A DNA stretch of 64,000 bases from Leifsonia sp. PS1209 (GTDB lineage Bacteria > Actinomycetota > Actinomycetes > Actinomycetales > Microbacteriaceae): NCBI RefSeq assembly GCF_012317045.1, contig NZ_CP051154.1:682001-746000 (forward strand), in the 5' to 3' direction. The notes beneath the pieces were generated by a model, which saw only the letters and a list, made by a program, of their open reading frames with translations, did no database searches and was not told where the DNA came from. Both the position numbers and the translations under genes were made by a program. Positions 16,799 through 25,587 of this stretch are shown here, one piece after another; the stretch's first letter is position 1; the number at the start of each line of letters is the position of its first letter.

Positions 16799-19240
16799 CT
16801 ACCTCTGTCGTCGACCGGTCTCCATCTCCAAGCGTACGGGGAACTCGTCCACGGGATGCTGAACGGTGTGCTCCCCGCGGGCAGGAATCTGAACGTCGCG
16901 GTCGGTGGTCCCGTACCGGATGCGCACCGTCACCGGCTCCGGCCGGGGGTTGCGCAGCACCGCGGTCACCAGGCGACCGTCCGACCACTCCAGGTCGGCC
17001 GTGAGCCCGCCGCGGACGCCCAGGCCGGTGGCCCAGCCGTCCGGCCACGCCGCCGGCAGAGCGGGAAGCAGGTGCACGACGCCCGCGTGGGACTGCAGCA
17101 GCAGCTCCGCCATGGCAGCGGGGAAGCCGAGATTGCCGTCAATCTGGAAGGGCGGATGCGTGCTGAACAGGTTCGGCAGGAGACCGCCCCACTCCGAGCC
17201 GTCGACCGGCCCGTGCCTGAGCGCATCGCCGTCGTACCGCGTGAGCGCCTGCTGCAGGAGTTCGTGCGCCGTCTCGCCGTCGCCCAGGCGAGCGCGGAGC
17301 GCGATCTTCCAGGCCCACGACCATCCCATCGCGCCGTCACCACGGGCGTCGAGGAAGCGTCGCGCTGCGTCGGCGAGCGCCGGGGTGCCGTCGGGGGTGA
17401 TCAGCTCGAGCGGGTAGAGGGCGACGAGCGCGGACAGGTGGCGGTGGGCGGGCTCGTGCTCCTCGACCTCCTCCGACCATTCGAGCAGTCGTCCGTCGCT
17501 GCCGATGCCGGGCTCGGGGATGACCGCGAGAGCCTCCTCGATCTCCGGGCGCAGCCGGTCGGTCAGTCCGAGCGTGTCCAGCGCGCGCAGTGAGCGCTGC
17601 AGGAGGGAGCGGATCAGTTCCGTGTCCATCGTCGCCGTGAGCCCGAGCGCGCGCGGCACGTCGTCGGCGTCCCGATAGGAGTTCTCCGGAGAGGTGGAGG
17701 GGGCCAGGTACCCGACGCCGTCCGCATCCACCTGAAGCCAGTCGAGGCAGAATTCGGTCGCGCCCCGCATGAGCGGCCAGATCCGTTCGCGGAGGAGGTC
17801 GTCGTCCGCGGTGAACTCGTAGAGGTCCCAGAGCGAGTGGGTGAGCCAGACCCCGCCCATCATCCAGATCGCCCAGCTGGGAGCGCCGTGGCCCATCCCG
17901 ACGGGGAGGCTCCAGCCCCAGAGGTCGCTGTTGTGGTGGGCCACCCAGCCGCGGCAGCCGTACAGCTCGCGCGCGACGTCGCGCCCGGTGAGCGCCAGCC
18001 GCTCGACGAGGGAGATCAGCGGTTCGGCGCAGGCCGTCACCGCGAGCGGTCCTGCCGCCCAGTAGTTCATCTGCGTGTTGATGTTGATCGTGTAGTTGGA
18101 CGACCACGCCGGGCGCAGTTCGCCGTTCCAGATGCCCTGCAGGTTCGCGGCCGGTCCGCCCGCGCGCGACGACGACGTGAGCAGGTACCGGCCGTACTCG
18201 GCCGCGACGGTCGCCCTCAGCCCGTCGTCGCCCAGCAGGACGTCGGCGTCGACGTCCCAGAGTCCTTCGCGTCGTCCGCCGATCGCGAACCGCGCCGCCG
18301 CCGGATGACGAGGCTCGTCATCCGCGGCCGGGGCGCGACCGCCGGCGATGGCGCCGGTGGCCCTGTCCCGTGCGCGGTCCCGGATCGTCTCGGTGGAGAC
18401 GGTCCGCCACTCGTCGTCCGCGCCGGCCCACCATGACTCAGCGCGGGTGGAGGACGAGAGGGCGATCAGCAGTGTGCGGGCGCCACGGACGACGAGGCCG
18501 GAGTCTCCGTGCTCCGTCGTGCCGTCGCTCCACACGGAGACGGCCGCGGCGGCGAAGCCGTCGTAGCCTCCGTCCCCCTGCTCCGCGTAGCGCAGGGGAG
18601 GGTGGACGGACGGCTCGTGCAGTGGCGCACCGTCGACGGGCACTGCGAGGTCGATGCTCAGCGTCTCGCCGGAGGACGTGCGCCCCAGCTCGCGCAGCGG
18701 CGTGGTGAGCGTCAGGCGCACCTCGGGCAGCGGCTCCGTCGCGGTGATCGACACCAGCAGTGTCCGGGCATCCACGCGGGAGACGCGCTCGACGCGGGCG
18801 CCTCCGACTTGCAGCGTCTCCGTGACGAGCCGCCGGTCGAGGTCCAGGATCCTGGCGGGCTCGCCCTCGACCTGCTGCGCGCCGGGGAGCTCGACGCCGA
18901 GGTCGACGAACGGGAGGAACTCCTGGCTGTAGCGGCCCTCGAAGGTGAGCAGCAGCTCCTCCGCCCTGTCCAGGTTTCCGGCCGCCAGCGCGGCGCGCAC
19001 CTCGGTCAGACGTTCCGGTCCTGCGCCCTGGGCGACCACGCGGCGGAGTTCGTCCGTCGACGTCTCGGGGGTGCCGGACCAGACGGTCGCGTCGTTGACC
19101 TGGTAGCGGCCGGCCGCGCCGCCGAAGACCATCGCGCCGAGGAAGCCGTCTCCGAGGGGGAGTGCCTCCTCCCAGCGGGTCGCGGGGGCGTGCCAAGCGA
19201 GCCGGAGCGTCTGCTCGGGCGTCGCGTCGGAGATCGTCAT
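16799..19240 (-). CDS. GH95 family alpha-L-fucosidase / alpha-L-galactosidase
   Basis: An 813-residue inverting glycoside hydrolase without a signal peptide, so acting in the cytoplasm. Domain order matches GH95: an N-terminal beta domain beginning WHAPATRWEEALPLGDGFLG, an (alpha/alpha)6 barrel, and a C-terminal beta sandwich. The active-site signatures NINTQMNYWAAGPLAVTAC and STSPENSYRD are present. Family members remove alpha-1,2-L-fucose or L-galactose, for example from xyloglucan side chains. The ATG at 19240 has GGAAGGAC upstream; the longer frame begins 11 codons earlier. It is transcribed with the ROK regulator. Confidence 0.88.
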   Translation of the reverse strand: MTISDATPEQTLRLAWHAPATRWEEALPLGDGFLGAMVFGGAAGRYQVNDATVWSGTPETSTDELRRVVAQGAGPERLTEVRAALAAGNLDRAEELLLTFEGRYSQEFLPFVDLGVELPGAQQVEGEPARILDLDRRLVTETLQVGGARVERVSRVDARTLLVSITATEPLPEVRLTLTTPLRELGRTSSGETLSIDLAVPVDGAPLHEPSVHPPLRYAEQGDGGYDGFAAAAVSVWSDGTTEHGDSGLVVRGARTLLIALSSSTRAESWWAGADDEWRTVSTETIRDRARDRATGAIAGGRAPAADDEPRHPAAARFAIGGRREGLWDVDADVLLGDDGLRATVAAEYGRYLLTSSSRAGGPAANLQGIWNGELRPAWSSNYTININTQMNYWAAGPLAVTACAEPLISLVERLALTGRDVARELYGCRGWVAHHNSDLWGWSLPVGMGHGAPSWAIWMMGGVWLTHSLWDLYEFTADDDLLRERIWPLMRGATEFCLDWLQVDADGVGYLAPSTSPENSYRDADDVPRALGLTATMDTELIRSLLQRSLRALDTLGLTDRLRPEIEEALAVIPEPGIGSDGRLLEWSEEVEEHEPAHRHLSALVALYPLELITPDGTPALADAARRFLDARGDGAMGWSWAWKIALRARLGDGETAHELLQQALTRYDGDALRHGPVDGSEWGGLLPNLFSTHPPFQIDGNLGFPAAMAELLLQSHAGVVHLLPALPAAWPDGWATGLGVRGGLTADLEWSDGRLVTAVLRNPRPEPVTVRIRYGTTDRDVQIPARGEHTVQHPVDEFPVRLEMETGRRQR

Positions 19241-19269
19241 CGGTCGTCCTTCCGGGGGTTGCACTCGAA

Positions 19270-19299
19270 ACACTAAGCGTGGTTAATTTACATTGTCAA
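19270..19299 (-). promoter_or_regulatory. Promoter of the GH95-ROK unit
   Basis: On the minus strand TTGACA (19299-19294) is followed after 18 bases by TAGTGT (19275-19270), reading towards GH95. The interval is AT-rich against its surroundings and also lies upstream of the divergent GH36 gene. GGTTA and TAACC half-sites at either end of the interval form a loose inverted repeat that a ROK protein could use. Confidence 0.55.
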
Positions 19300-19326
19300 G
19301 TAACCTCCATTCGCTAGGAGCTCCTC

Positions 19327-21531
19327 ATGCTCGACGGCTACGGCGCCGTTCTTGCCCTGCGTGCAGCAGGCACATCCATCGTGATCGACGCGGCAGGACG
19401 CGTGCCGCGCGTCCTGCACTGGGGAGCCGACCTCGGCCCGCTCAGCGACGCGGAAGCTGCGGCCCTCCGGGAGACCGGCGGCCCCGCCGTGCTGAACAAC
19501 GCGCCGGACATCCCCCGGGCGTTCAGCCTCTGGCCCACCGAGTTCGAGGGATGGGCGGGCACGCCCGCGCAGGAGGGCCACGCCGCGGGGACCGCCACCA
19601 CGCCGCGACCGCGCACCGTCGCTGCGCGCTCCGAACACGATGGTGACGACGGCGGCGGCAGCATCGAGATCGAGCTGGAGGACGCGGTCACCGGGCTGCG
19701 GTCGACCATGACCATCCGTCTCGACCGCTTCGGGGTGCTCTCCATCGATGTCTCCGTCGTGCGCGATGTCGCGCTGGACGCGGCGGCCACCGACGTCCCG
19801 TACACGCTCGACGCCCTTCGCGTCCTGCTCCCCGTGCCCGATCGGGCCGTCGAGATGCTCGACTTCACCGGCAAATGGTGCCGCGAGCGGGCGCCGCAGC
19901 GCGGCGAGCTCTCCTTCGGCAGCCATGTCCGCCGCGCCCGCCGCGGCAAGCCGGGGCACGACGCCCCCTTCCTCGTCGTCGCGGGAACGGAGGACCTCGG
20001 TTTCGGCCGCGGGGAGGCGTGGGCCACGCATCTCGCCTGGAGCGGCGACGCCGAGTACGTCGTCGAGCGGCTCACCGAGGGGGCGGGCGCCTTCTCGTCG
20101 GTCATCGGCGTCGGGGAAGGCCTCCGGCCCGGCGAGATCGCGCTCGCCGCCGGCGACAGGTACGTGGCGCCCACGGTGCTGTTCGTCTGGTCCGGTGCTG
20201 GACTGGACGGCATCGCCGACCGCCTGCACCGGCGGCTGCGGGCGCGGCCGTCGCACCCGCGCTCGCCGCGTCCTCTGACCCTCAACTCGTGGGAGGCCGT
20301 CTACTTCGACCACGACCTGGAGCGGCTCACCGCCCTGGTGGATCGCGCATCCCGAGTGGGTGTCGAACGCTTCGTGCTCGACGACGGCTGGTTCCACGAC
20401 CGCCGCGACGCGAACGCCGGCCTCGGAGACTGGGTGGTCGACCGCACCGTCTGGCCCGACGGGCTCGGCCCGCTCGTGGAGCACGTCAGGGAACGCGGAA
20501 TGCAGTTCGGGATCTGGTTCGAGCCGGAGATGGTGAACCTCGACTCCGACCTCGCGCGCGCGCATCCCGAGTGGGTGCTCGGGCCGCGCGAACTCGGTGC
20601 GGCCGCTCGCGACCAGTACGTGCTCGATCTCACGCGCCCGGAGGCGTACGAGCACGTGCTCGGGCAGATCAGCGCCATCGTGGACGAGTACGCGGTCGAC
20701 TACATCAAGTGGGACCACAACCGGGACCTCTCCGAGGCGGTGAGCGGCTACGCGGGCATCGACCGCCCCGCCGTGCACGACCAGACCATCGCCCTCTACC
20801 GGATGCTGGACACGCTGCGTGCGCGCCACCCGCACCTCGAGATCGAGACCTGCTCGGGAGGCGGCGGGCGCGTCGACCTCGGCATCCTGCAGCGGACCGA
20901 CCGGGTCTGGGCGTCCGACTGCAACGATCCCGTCGAGCGGCTGCAGATCGAGCGCTGGACCAGGATGCTCGTGCCGCCGGAGCTCATCGGCTCCCACCTC
21001 GGCGCCGAGAGGTCGCACACGACCACCCGCCGCACGGACCTGTCCTTCCGGCTGATCGTGGCGCTCACGGCCCATGCCGGCATCGAATGGGATCTGCAGG
21101 AGGCGGACGACGAGGAACTGGCGGTCATCGCCCAGTGGGGCGCCGTCTACCGGGAACTGCGCGGCCTCATCCATTCGGGCCGGATCGTCAACGCCGACGT
21201 CGCCGACGACGCGACGGTGTTCACCGGGATCGTCGCCGACGACGGCTCCCGCGCCGTGTACACCTGGGCGCGGCTCGCCACCTCGGCCCCCGGGCAGTCC
21301 GGCCGCGTGCGCTTCCCCGGACTCGACCCGGACGCACGGTACAGCGTGCGCATCCGCGACGAGTTCGGTCCGGCCAGCCGCCACCAGAGCGCCGACCCGT
21401 CCTGGATCACCGCCGCTCTCGACCAGGCGGGCACCATGCTCCCCGGATCGGTGCTCGCCGTCGCCGGCGTCCCGCTCCCCACCCTCAACCCCCAGCAGGC
21501 GATGTTCTTCGACCTCGTCAGGATCCCCTGA
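19327..21531 (+). CDS. GH36 alpha-galactosidase
   Basis: A 734-residue retaining glycosidase of the microbial GH36 type, cytoplasmic by lack of a signal. It has an N-terminal beta supersandwich, the TIM barrel, and a C-terminal beta domain. The nucleophile motif YIKWDHNRD places Asp463, and WASDCNDP places Asp531 as the acid/base. LVLDDGWF- and WFEPEM-type barrel strands are also seen (FVLDDGWF, GIWFEPEMVN). It should remove terminal alpha-galactose from imported oligosaccharides. AGGAG lies just upstream of the ATG. It is divergent from GH95 and followed by the secreted GH27 gene on the same strand. Confidence 0.92.
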   Translation: MLDGYGAVLALRAAGTSIVIDAAGRVPRVLHWGADLGPLSDAEAAALRETGGPAVLNNAPDIPRAFSLWPTEFEGWAGTPAQEGHAAGTATTPRPRTVAARSEHDGDDGGGSIEIELEDAVTGLRSTMTIRLDRFGVLSIDVSVVRDVALDAAATDVPYTLDALRVLLPVPDRAVEMLDFTGKWCRERAPQRGELSFGSHVRRARRGKPGHDAPFLVVAGTEDLGFGRGEAWATHLAWSGDAEYVVERLTEGAGAFSSVIGVGEGLRPGEIALAAGDRYVAPTVLFVWSGAGLDGIADRLHRRLRARPSHPRSPRPLTLNSWEAVYFDHDLERLTALVDRASRVGVERFVLDDGWFHDRRDANAGLGDWVVDRTVWPDGLGPLVEHVRERGMQFGIWFEPEMVNLDSDLARAHPEWVLGPRELGAAARDQYVLDLTRPEAYEHVLGQISAIVDEYAVDYIKWDHNRDLSEAVSGYAGIDRPAVHDQTIALYRMLDTLRARHPHLEIETCSGGGGRVDLGILQRTDRVWASDCNDPVERLQIERWTRMLVPPELIGSHLGAERSHTTTRRTDLSFRLIVALTAHAGIEWDLQEADDEELAVIAQWGAVYRELRGLIHSGRIVNADVADDATVFTGIVADDGSRAVYTWARLATSAPGQSGRVRFPGLDPDARYSVRIRDEFGPASRHQSADPSWITAALDQAGTMLPGSVLAVAGVPLPTLNPQQAMFFDLVRIP

Positions 21532-21628
21532 CGCCGGACGCAGGCCAGGCACGCCACCCAGACGGCCCACCGCACCGACCGCTCCTCCCGCACCGACGCG
21601 TCAGGGGCTCTTCAGAGAGGAAGAACGC

Positions 21629-24208
21629 ATGACTCGCAGGACACGCATGCGACGGGGCCTGCCGGCTCTCGTCGCCGCGGTCGCGGCGCTGGGACTGGTG
21701 GCGGCTGCCGCCGTCCCGGCTTCCGCGACGCCGGATCCGACCACGACGCCGACGCCGACGCCGAGCGCGACGGCCACGGCCACGCCTCAAGCCACGGCGA
21801 CGCCGCAAGCCACGGCCACGCCGCAGCCCACGGCTACGGCGACGCCCAAGGCCACGCCGAAAGCATCCGCTGCTGCCGTGCCGTCGCCCATCCCGCCGGC
21901 CGCATCCACCGCCGACCCGTGGGCGCTCAAGCCGTATCTGGGCTGGAGCAGTTACAGCATGCAGGTCTACAGCGGGAACGGGAAGTGGATCACCGCAGAC
22001 CAGCTGATCGCCCAGTCCGACGCGATGAAGGCCAAGCTCGGCAAGGCCGGCTACGACCGCATCAACGTCGACGCCGGCTGGAGCGACGGCGTCGACGCCA
22101 ACGGCAGGCCGACCCCCAGTGCCGCCCTGTACCCGCAGGGGCTCAAGAAGGTCATCGACCACGTGCACGCCAACGGTCAGAAGTTCGGCGTCTACCTGAT
22201 CCCCGGCATCTCGTCGGAGGTCGCAGACAAGGCGTACCCGATCGCGAACGCACCGGGCTGCACCACGCACGACATCATGAAGCAGCCTCCGCAGCAGGCC
22301 GACTACTGGAAGATCGGCTACCGCATCGACTTCTCGAACCCGTGCGCGCAGAAGTACGTCGACTCGATCGCGGACGAACTGGCCGACCTCGGCGTCAACC
22401 TCGTCAAGTTCGACAGTGTCACCCCCGGTTCGGGCATCAGCGACGGATCGGTGGATGCGCGCGACGATGTCGCCGCGTGGTCGTCTGCCCTCAAGAAGCA
22501 CGGCATCTGGTTCGAGCTCTCCTGGGCGCTCGACATCAACTACGCCGACTACTGGAAGCAGTACGCGAACGGCTGGCGCGTCGACTGGGACGTCGAGTGC
22601 TACTGCGGCGGCGAAGCCCTCACGCAGTGGGACAACATCAACAGGCTCTTCCCCCGGGCCGCTGACTGGTGGAGGCACGCCGGTCCGGGCGGATGGAACG
22701 ACTTCGACTCCCTCGACGTCGGAAACGGGAAGATGGACGGCCTGACCCCGGATGAGCGGCGCACGGCGGCCACGCTGTGGGCGATCTCTGCGGTGCCGAT
22801 GTACACCGGCAACGACCTCACGAAGCTCGACACGCTCGGCCTCGAGCTGCTCACCAACAAGGAAATCATCGCCGTCGACCAGGCCGGCGTCCCCGCCCGT
22901 CCGGTGTCCACGACCGCGAAGCAGCACGTCTGGTACGCCCTGAACGCCGATGGCAGCTACACGGTCGCGCTGTTCAACCTCGGGCGTGCCGAGTCGGACG
23001 TGACAGCGAACTGGTCCGACATCGGGCTGAAGGGCCCTGCCACCGTCCGTGACCTGTGGTCGCACAAGAACCTGGGCCGCGTGAAAGACGCGTTCGTGGC
23101 CTCCGACGTCCCCATCCACGGTGTGCGGCTGCTCAGGGTGACGCCGGACAGGGATGCGACGGTGACGGTCAACGACGACGCGCTCGGGATGAAGTACGGC
23201 GGAACCTGGACCCGCAACGGCGGGGCGGAGGTCGCCTCGACCACCCAGGCGCTGACGGTGAACGTGACGGACACGGGCACCCCTGCGCCGTCCACGTCCA
23301 CCGGGCCGACGCGCACCACGAGCATCAACGACACCGACCCCGGCATCGCGTATTCGGGTCAGTGGGGGTACAGCTCCGGCCGCAACTTCGGCGACTACCA
23401 GGACGATGTGCACTACGCCGAGCATCCGGGCACTGACTCGTTCTCGTACACGTTCACAGGCACCGGCATCTCCTACCTGACCGAGCTGGACTCGTCGGAG
23501 GGCGACGCGGACGTGTACATCGACGGGTCGCTGGTGAAGACGATCAGCGCATCCAGCGCCCCGTCCGCTCCGCATGTGCCGCAGCAGACGGTGTTCACGG
23601 CGACCGACCTCACCAACGGGCAGCACACCCTGCGCGTGGTGATGAAGTCCGGCCAGTTCATGCTCATCGACCGGCTCGACGTGCTGCAGCCGAACCTGAT
23701 CGACCCGTCATCGGTGTCGTTCGACACCAAGGCCCCGGCCGCCGCCTCGTTCTCCGTGCTTCGCGACCCCGGCGAGTTCACCGGCATCACGGCGAACGGG
23801 AAGACGCTCGCACAGCGCTCCGACTACACCGTGTCCGGCTCGACCGTCACGCTCAGCACCGCGTACCTCGCGACGCTGCCGGTCGGCGCCGCAACGCTGA
23901 ACGTCGGCTTCCGGGGGGACTACCTGGACGATGTCCACTCGACGAAGGACACGGGCGCCTCGGTCTCGTACGCCTTCTCGGGCACGGGCGTCGACTGGCT
24001 GGCCCCCACCGGCCCCGACCAGGGCATGGTCGACGTGTACATCGACGGCAAGCTGGTCAAGCGCGTCGACACGCACAGCGACACCCGCCGCACCCAGCAG
24101 AAGGTGTTCAGCACGTCCGGCCTCCGGAACGGTAAGCACACCATCATGCTGGTCAAGGAGTCGGGCGATCTGATGCGCACCGACGCCGTGCGATACACCG
24201 TTCGCTGA
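21629..24208 (+). CDS. Secreted multidomain GH27 glycosidase (alpha-galactosidase or beta-L-arabinopyranosidase)
   Basis: An 859-residue exported enzyme. A Sec signal (residues 1 to about 33, ending in an AxA motif) is followed by a Thr/Pro/Ala-repeat linker (residues about 38-80). The GH27 TIM barrel follows: INVDAGW, then LVKFDSV with nucleophile Asp262, then GGWNDFDSL. After the barrel comes the usual beta domain. The C-terminus has two copies of a DYxDDVH...DVYIDGxLVK beta module (bases about 23,390-23,690 and 23,920-24,205) with a CBM_X2-like Ig domain between them. These probably bind carbohydrate or cell surface. The barrel opening GWSSYSMQVY departs from the common GWNSW, so galactose specificity is not certain. 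GAGAGGAAG precedes the ATG. Confidence 0.85.
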   Translation: MTRRTRMRRGLPALVAAVAALGLVAAAAVPASATPDPTTTPTPTPSATATATPQATATPQATATPQPTATATPKATPKASAAAVPSPIPPAASTADPWALKPYLGWSSYSMQVYSGNGKWITADQLIAQSDAMKAKLGKAGYDRINVDAGWSDGVDANGRPTPSAALYPQGLKKVIDHVHANGQKFGVYLIPGISSEVADKAYPIANAPGCTTHDIMKQPPQQADYWKIGYRIDFSNPCAQKYVDSIADELADLGVNLVKFDSVTPGSGISDGSVDARDDVAAWSSALKKHGIWFELSWALDINYADYWKQYANGWRVDWDVECYCGGEALTQWDNINRLFPRAADWWRHAGPGGWNDFDSLDVGNGKMDGLTPDERRTAATLWAISAVPMYTGNDLTKLDTLGLELLTNKEIIAVDQAGVPARPVSTTAKQHVWYALNADGSYTVALFNLGRAESDVTANWSDIGLKGPATVRDLWSHKNLGRVKDAFVASDVPIHGVRLLRVTPDRDATVTVNDDALGMKYGGTWTRNGGAEVASTTQALTVNVTDTGTPAPSTSTGPTRTTSINDTDPGIAYSGQWGYSSGRNFGDYQDDVHYAEHPGTDSFSYTFTGTGISYLTELDSSEGDADVYIDGSLVKTISASSAPSAPHVPQQTVFTATDLTNGQHTLRVVMKSGQFMLIDRLDVLQPNLIDPSSVSFDTKAPAAASFSVLRDPGEFTGITANGKTLAQRSDYTVSGSTVTLSTAYLATLPVGAATLNVGFRGDYLDDVHSTKDTGASVSYAFSGTGVDWLAPTGPDQGMVDVYIDGKLVKRVDTHSDTRRTQQKVFSTSGLRNGKHTIMLVKESGDLMRTDAVRYTVR
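21741..21864 (+). repeat. Low-complexity ACGCC/ACGGC repeat coding the linker
   Basis: Imperfect tandem units such as CACGGCGACGCCGCAAGC encode the Thr-Pro-Thr-Ala linker of the GH27 enzyme. Slippage here could vary linker length between strains. Confidence 0.8.
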
Positions 24209-24218
24209 TCCGCGGGGC

Positions 24219-24241
24219 GGGCCGGGCGCGCCGCCCGGCCC
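24219..24241 (+). terminator. Hairpin after the GH27 gene
   Basis: A 10-bp perfect GC stem (24219-24228 with 24232-24241) and a three-base loop. A short T-containing stretch, CTTTGTTT, follows about ten bases later. Confidence 0.6.
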
Positions 24242-24281
24242 ACCCCATCCCTTTGTTTCGTAATTCCTCAGGAGCGATGCG

Positions 24282-25241
24282 ATGACGATCACCCACCCCG
24301 GCACCGAGCTCCCCGCGCTCCTCGGCCGCGAGCCGCTGCCGACACCGGACGACTACGAGGACTTCTGGGCGGAGGCCCTGGACGAGGCCCGCAGGCACCC
24401 TCTCGACCTCCGGCGCGATCGCGTCGACACCGGCCTGTCCGCGATCGACGTCTTCGACGTGTCGTTCGCCGGGTGGGAGGGGAGGCGGGTGCACGGCTGG
24501 CTGCGCATCCCGCACCACCGCAGCGGTGCGGTGCCCGCCGTGGTGCACGCCAACGGCTACGGCGCGGGGCGGCTGTCGCCGATCGACGACCTCACCTGGG
24601 CGGCCGCCGGGTTCGCCCAGCTGCTCGTCGGCACCCACGGGCAGGAAGGAGGGAGCACCGGCCACCTCCTGCAGGGCATCGACGACCCGCGGCGCTCCTA
24701 TTACCGCGGCGTCTTCGTCGACGCGGCGCGTGCCGTGGATGCGCTGCGCTCCCTCGATGAGGTGGACGCGACCAGGGTCGCGGCGATCGGCAACAGCCAG
24801 GGCGGCGGCATCGCCCTGGGCGTCGGCGCGCTCGTCCCCGACCTCGTGGCGGTACTCGCCCAGGCTCCCTTCCTGACCGACGCGCCGGACGGCATCCGGC
24901 TGGCGGCGAACGGCCCGTGGCTGGAGCTCCGCGACTACCTGACCGCGCATCCCGACCGCACCACCGCGGTCGCGCGAACGCTCGCCTACGTGGACGGCGT
25001 CACCTCCGCCAGACACGCCGTCGCCCCCGGCTGGATCAGCGACGGCCTGGCCGACGACATCTGCCCGCCGGAGACCGCCCGCGCGGCGGCGGCCGCGTAC
25101 GCCGCCCCCGTGATCTTCCGCGAGTGGCCGGGAGCAGGGCACGAAGCCGGCGGGGTGGCTGACCGCCAGGGCGCCATCGGCGTGTTGCGCGAGTGGTTCG
25201 GCCTCGGTCTGCGACACGGAAATGTCGGTGGTTCCGCGTAA
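24282..25241 (+). CDS. Acetyl xylan esterase / cephalosporin-C deacetylase-like hydrolase
   Basis: A 319-residue alpha/beta hydrolase of the AXE1 (carbohydrate esterase 7) type, cytoplasmic. The serine nucleophile is Ser172 in GNSQGGG. An Asp in SDGLADDICPP and a His in GAGHEAGG complete the triad. CE7 enzymes deacetylate short acetylated xylo- and other oligosaccharides after import. The position at the end of the glycan locus fits removal of acetyl groups that would block the glycosidases. It may be transcribed separately from GH27, because a hairpin lies between them. Confidence 0.85.
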   Translation: MTITHPGTELPALLGREPLPTPDDYEDFWAEALDEARRHPLDLRRDRVDTGLSAIDVFDVSFAGWEGRRVHGWLRIPHHRSGAVPAVVHANGYGAGRLSPIDDLTWAAAGFAQLLVGTHGQEGGSTGHLLQGIDDPRRSYYRGVFVDAARAVDALRSLDEVDATRVAAIGNSQGGGIALGVGALVPDLVAVLAQAPFLTDAPDGIRLAANGPWLELRDYLTAHPDRTTAVARTLAYVDGVTSARHAVAPGWISDGLADDICPPETARAAAAAYAAPVIFREWPGAGHEAGGVADRQGAIGVLREWFGLGLRHGNVGGSA

Positions 25242-25271
25242 ATTCAAGGAAGAGCCAAAAAAGTTCGAAAA

Positions 25272-25317
25272 CACTACATGTAGTGGAATGACAATCGTGT
25301 CATTCGGGTTATATAGT
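25272..25317 (+). promoter_or_regulatory. Promoter and two palindromic operators of the 27-codon gene
   Basis: CACTACATGTAGTG (25272-25285) is a perfect 14-bp palindrome. Two bases later AATGACA-ATCG-TGTCATT (25287-25304) is a perfect 7-bp-arm inverted repeat. A -35-like ATGACA (25288-25293) lies inside the second repeat, and TATAGT (25312-25317) follows after 18 bases as a good -10. A regulator bound to either palindrome would block or recruit polymerase. The region is AT-rich compared with its neighbours. Confidence 0.65.
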
Positions 25318-25369
25318 GGGTGAACACCGCAAGATGCGGAGCACAACGAGACTTCTAGGGGAGGCCATC

Positions 25370-25453
25370 ATGGACTACGAAAGCGACAGTGTTGGCGGCT
25401 ACTCGGTTCCCGTCGACCCCATGGATCTGCTGCAGTGCGACAGCTGCCAGTAG
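25370..25453 (+). CDS. Small acidic 27-residue peptide with C-terminal CxxC
   Basis: The ATG at 25370 has AGGGGAGG (25357-25364) at a five-base spacing, one of the best ribosome binding sites in the window. The 27-codon frame is acidic, with Asp and Glu at residues 2, 4, 6, 16, 19 and 24. It contains a VGGYSVPVDP segment and ends LLQCDSCQ, so Cys23 and Cys26 form a CxxC. It has its own promoter with palindromes and its own UUCG-loop terminator, which is strong evidence for a real free-standing transcript. I do not recognise a family. Options are a metal- or redox-sensing micropeptide, a signalling peptide, or a ribosomally made peptide precursor; no modifying enzyme is adjacent. Confidence 0.65.
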   Translation: MDYESDSVGGYSVPVDPMDLLQCDSCQ

Positions 25454-25471
25454 GCAGCAGCACCAGCACGA

Positions 25472-25508
25472 GAACCCCGACGGCTTCGGCCGCCGGGGTT
25501 CTTCTTTG
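25472..25508 (+). terminator. Intrinsic terminator with UUCG tetraloop
   Basis: An 8-bp outer stem and a 4-bp inner stem (one mismatch) close a C(UUCG)G tetraloop, followed by TTCTTTGT. It lies 18 bases after the stop of the 27-codon gene and separates it from the MaoC genes. Confidence 0.85.
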
Positions 25509-25587
25509 TCTGCGCGGCGGTACGTGCGCGGCGGGGGGCGTTTGTCTGCGCGGCGGGGGCCGCGCGCCGCTTCCGTAGAATAGGCGG

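Noticed and set aside
19288..21570. A 760-codon open frame on the strand opposite the GH36 gene
   Set aside because: It is the mirror of the GH36 coding frame in GC-rich DNA; its translation has no domain, while GH36 has both catalytic motifs.
21741..21864. Possible CRISPR-like or regulatory repeat
   Set aside because: Units are short, imperfect, contiguous and in frame with a Thr/Pro linker; no spacers.
25370..25453. Calling the 27-residue peptide a lanthipeptide or other modified-peptide precursor
   Set aside because: No modification enzyme, transporter or protease of such pathways is adjacent, and there are only two cysteines; family left open.
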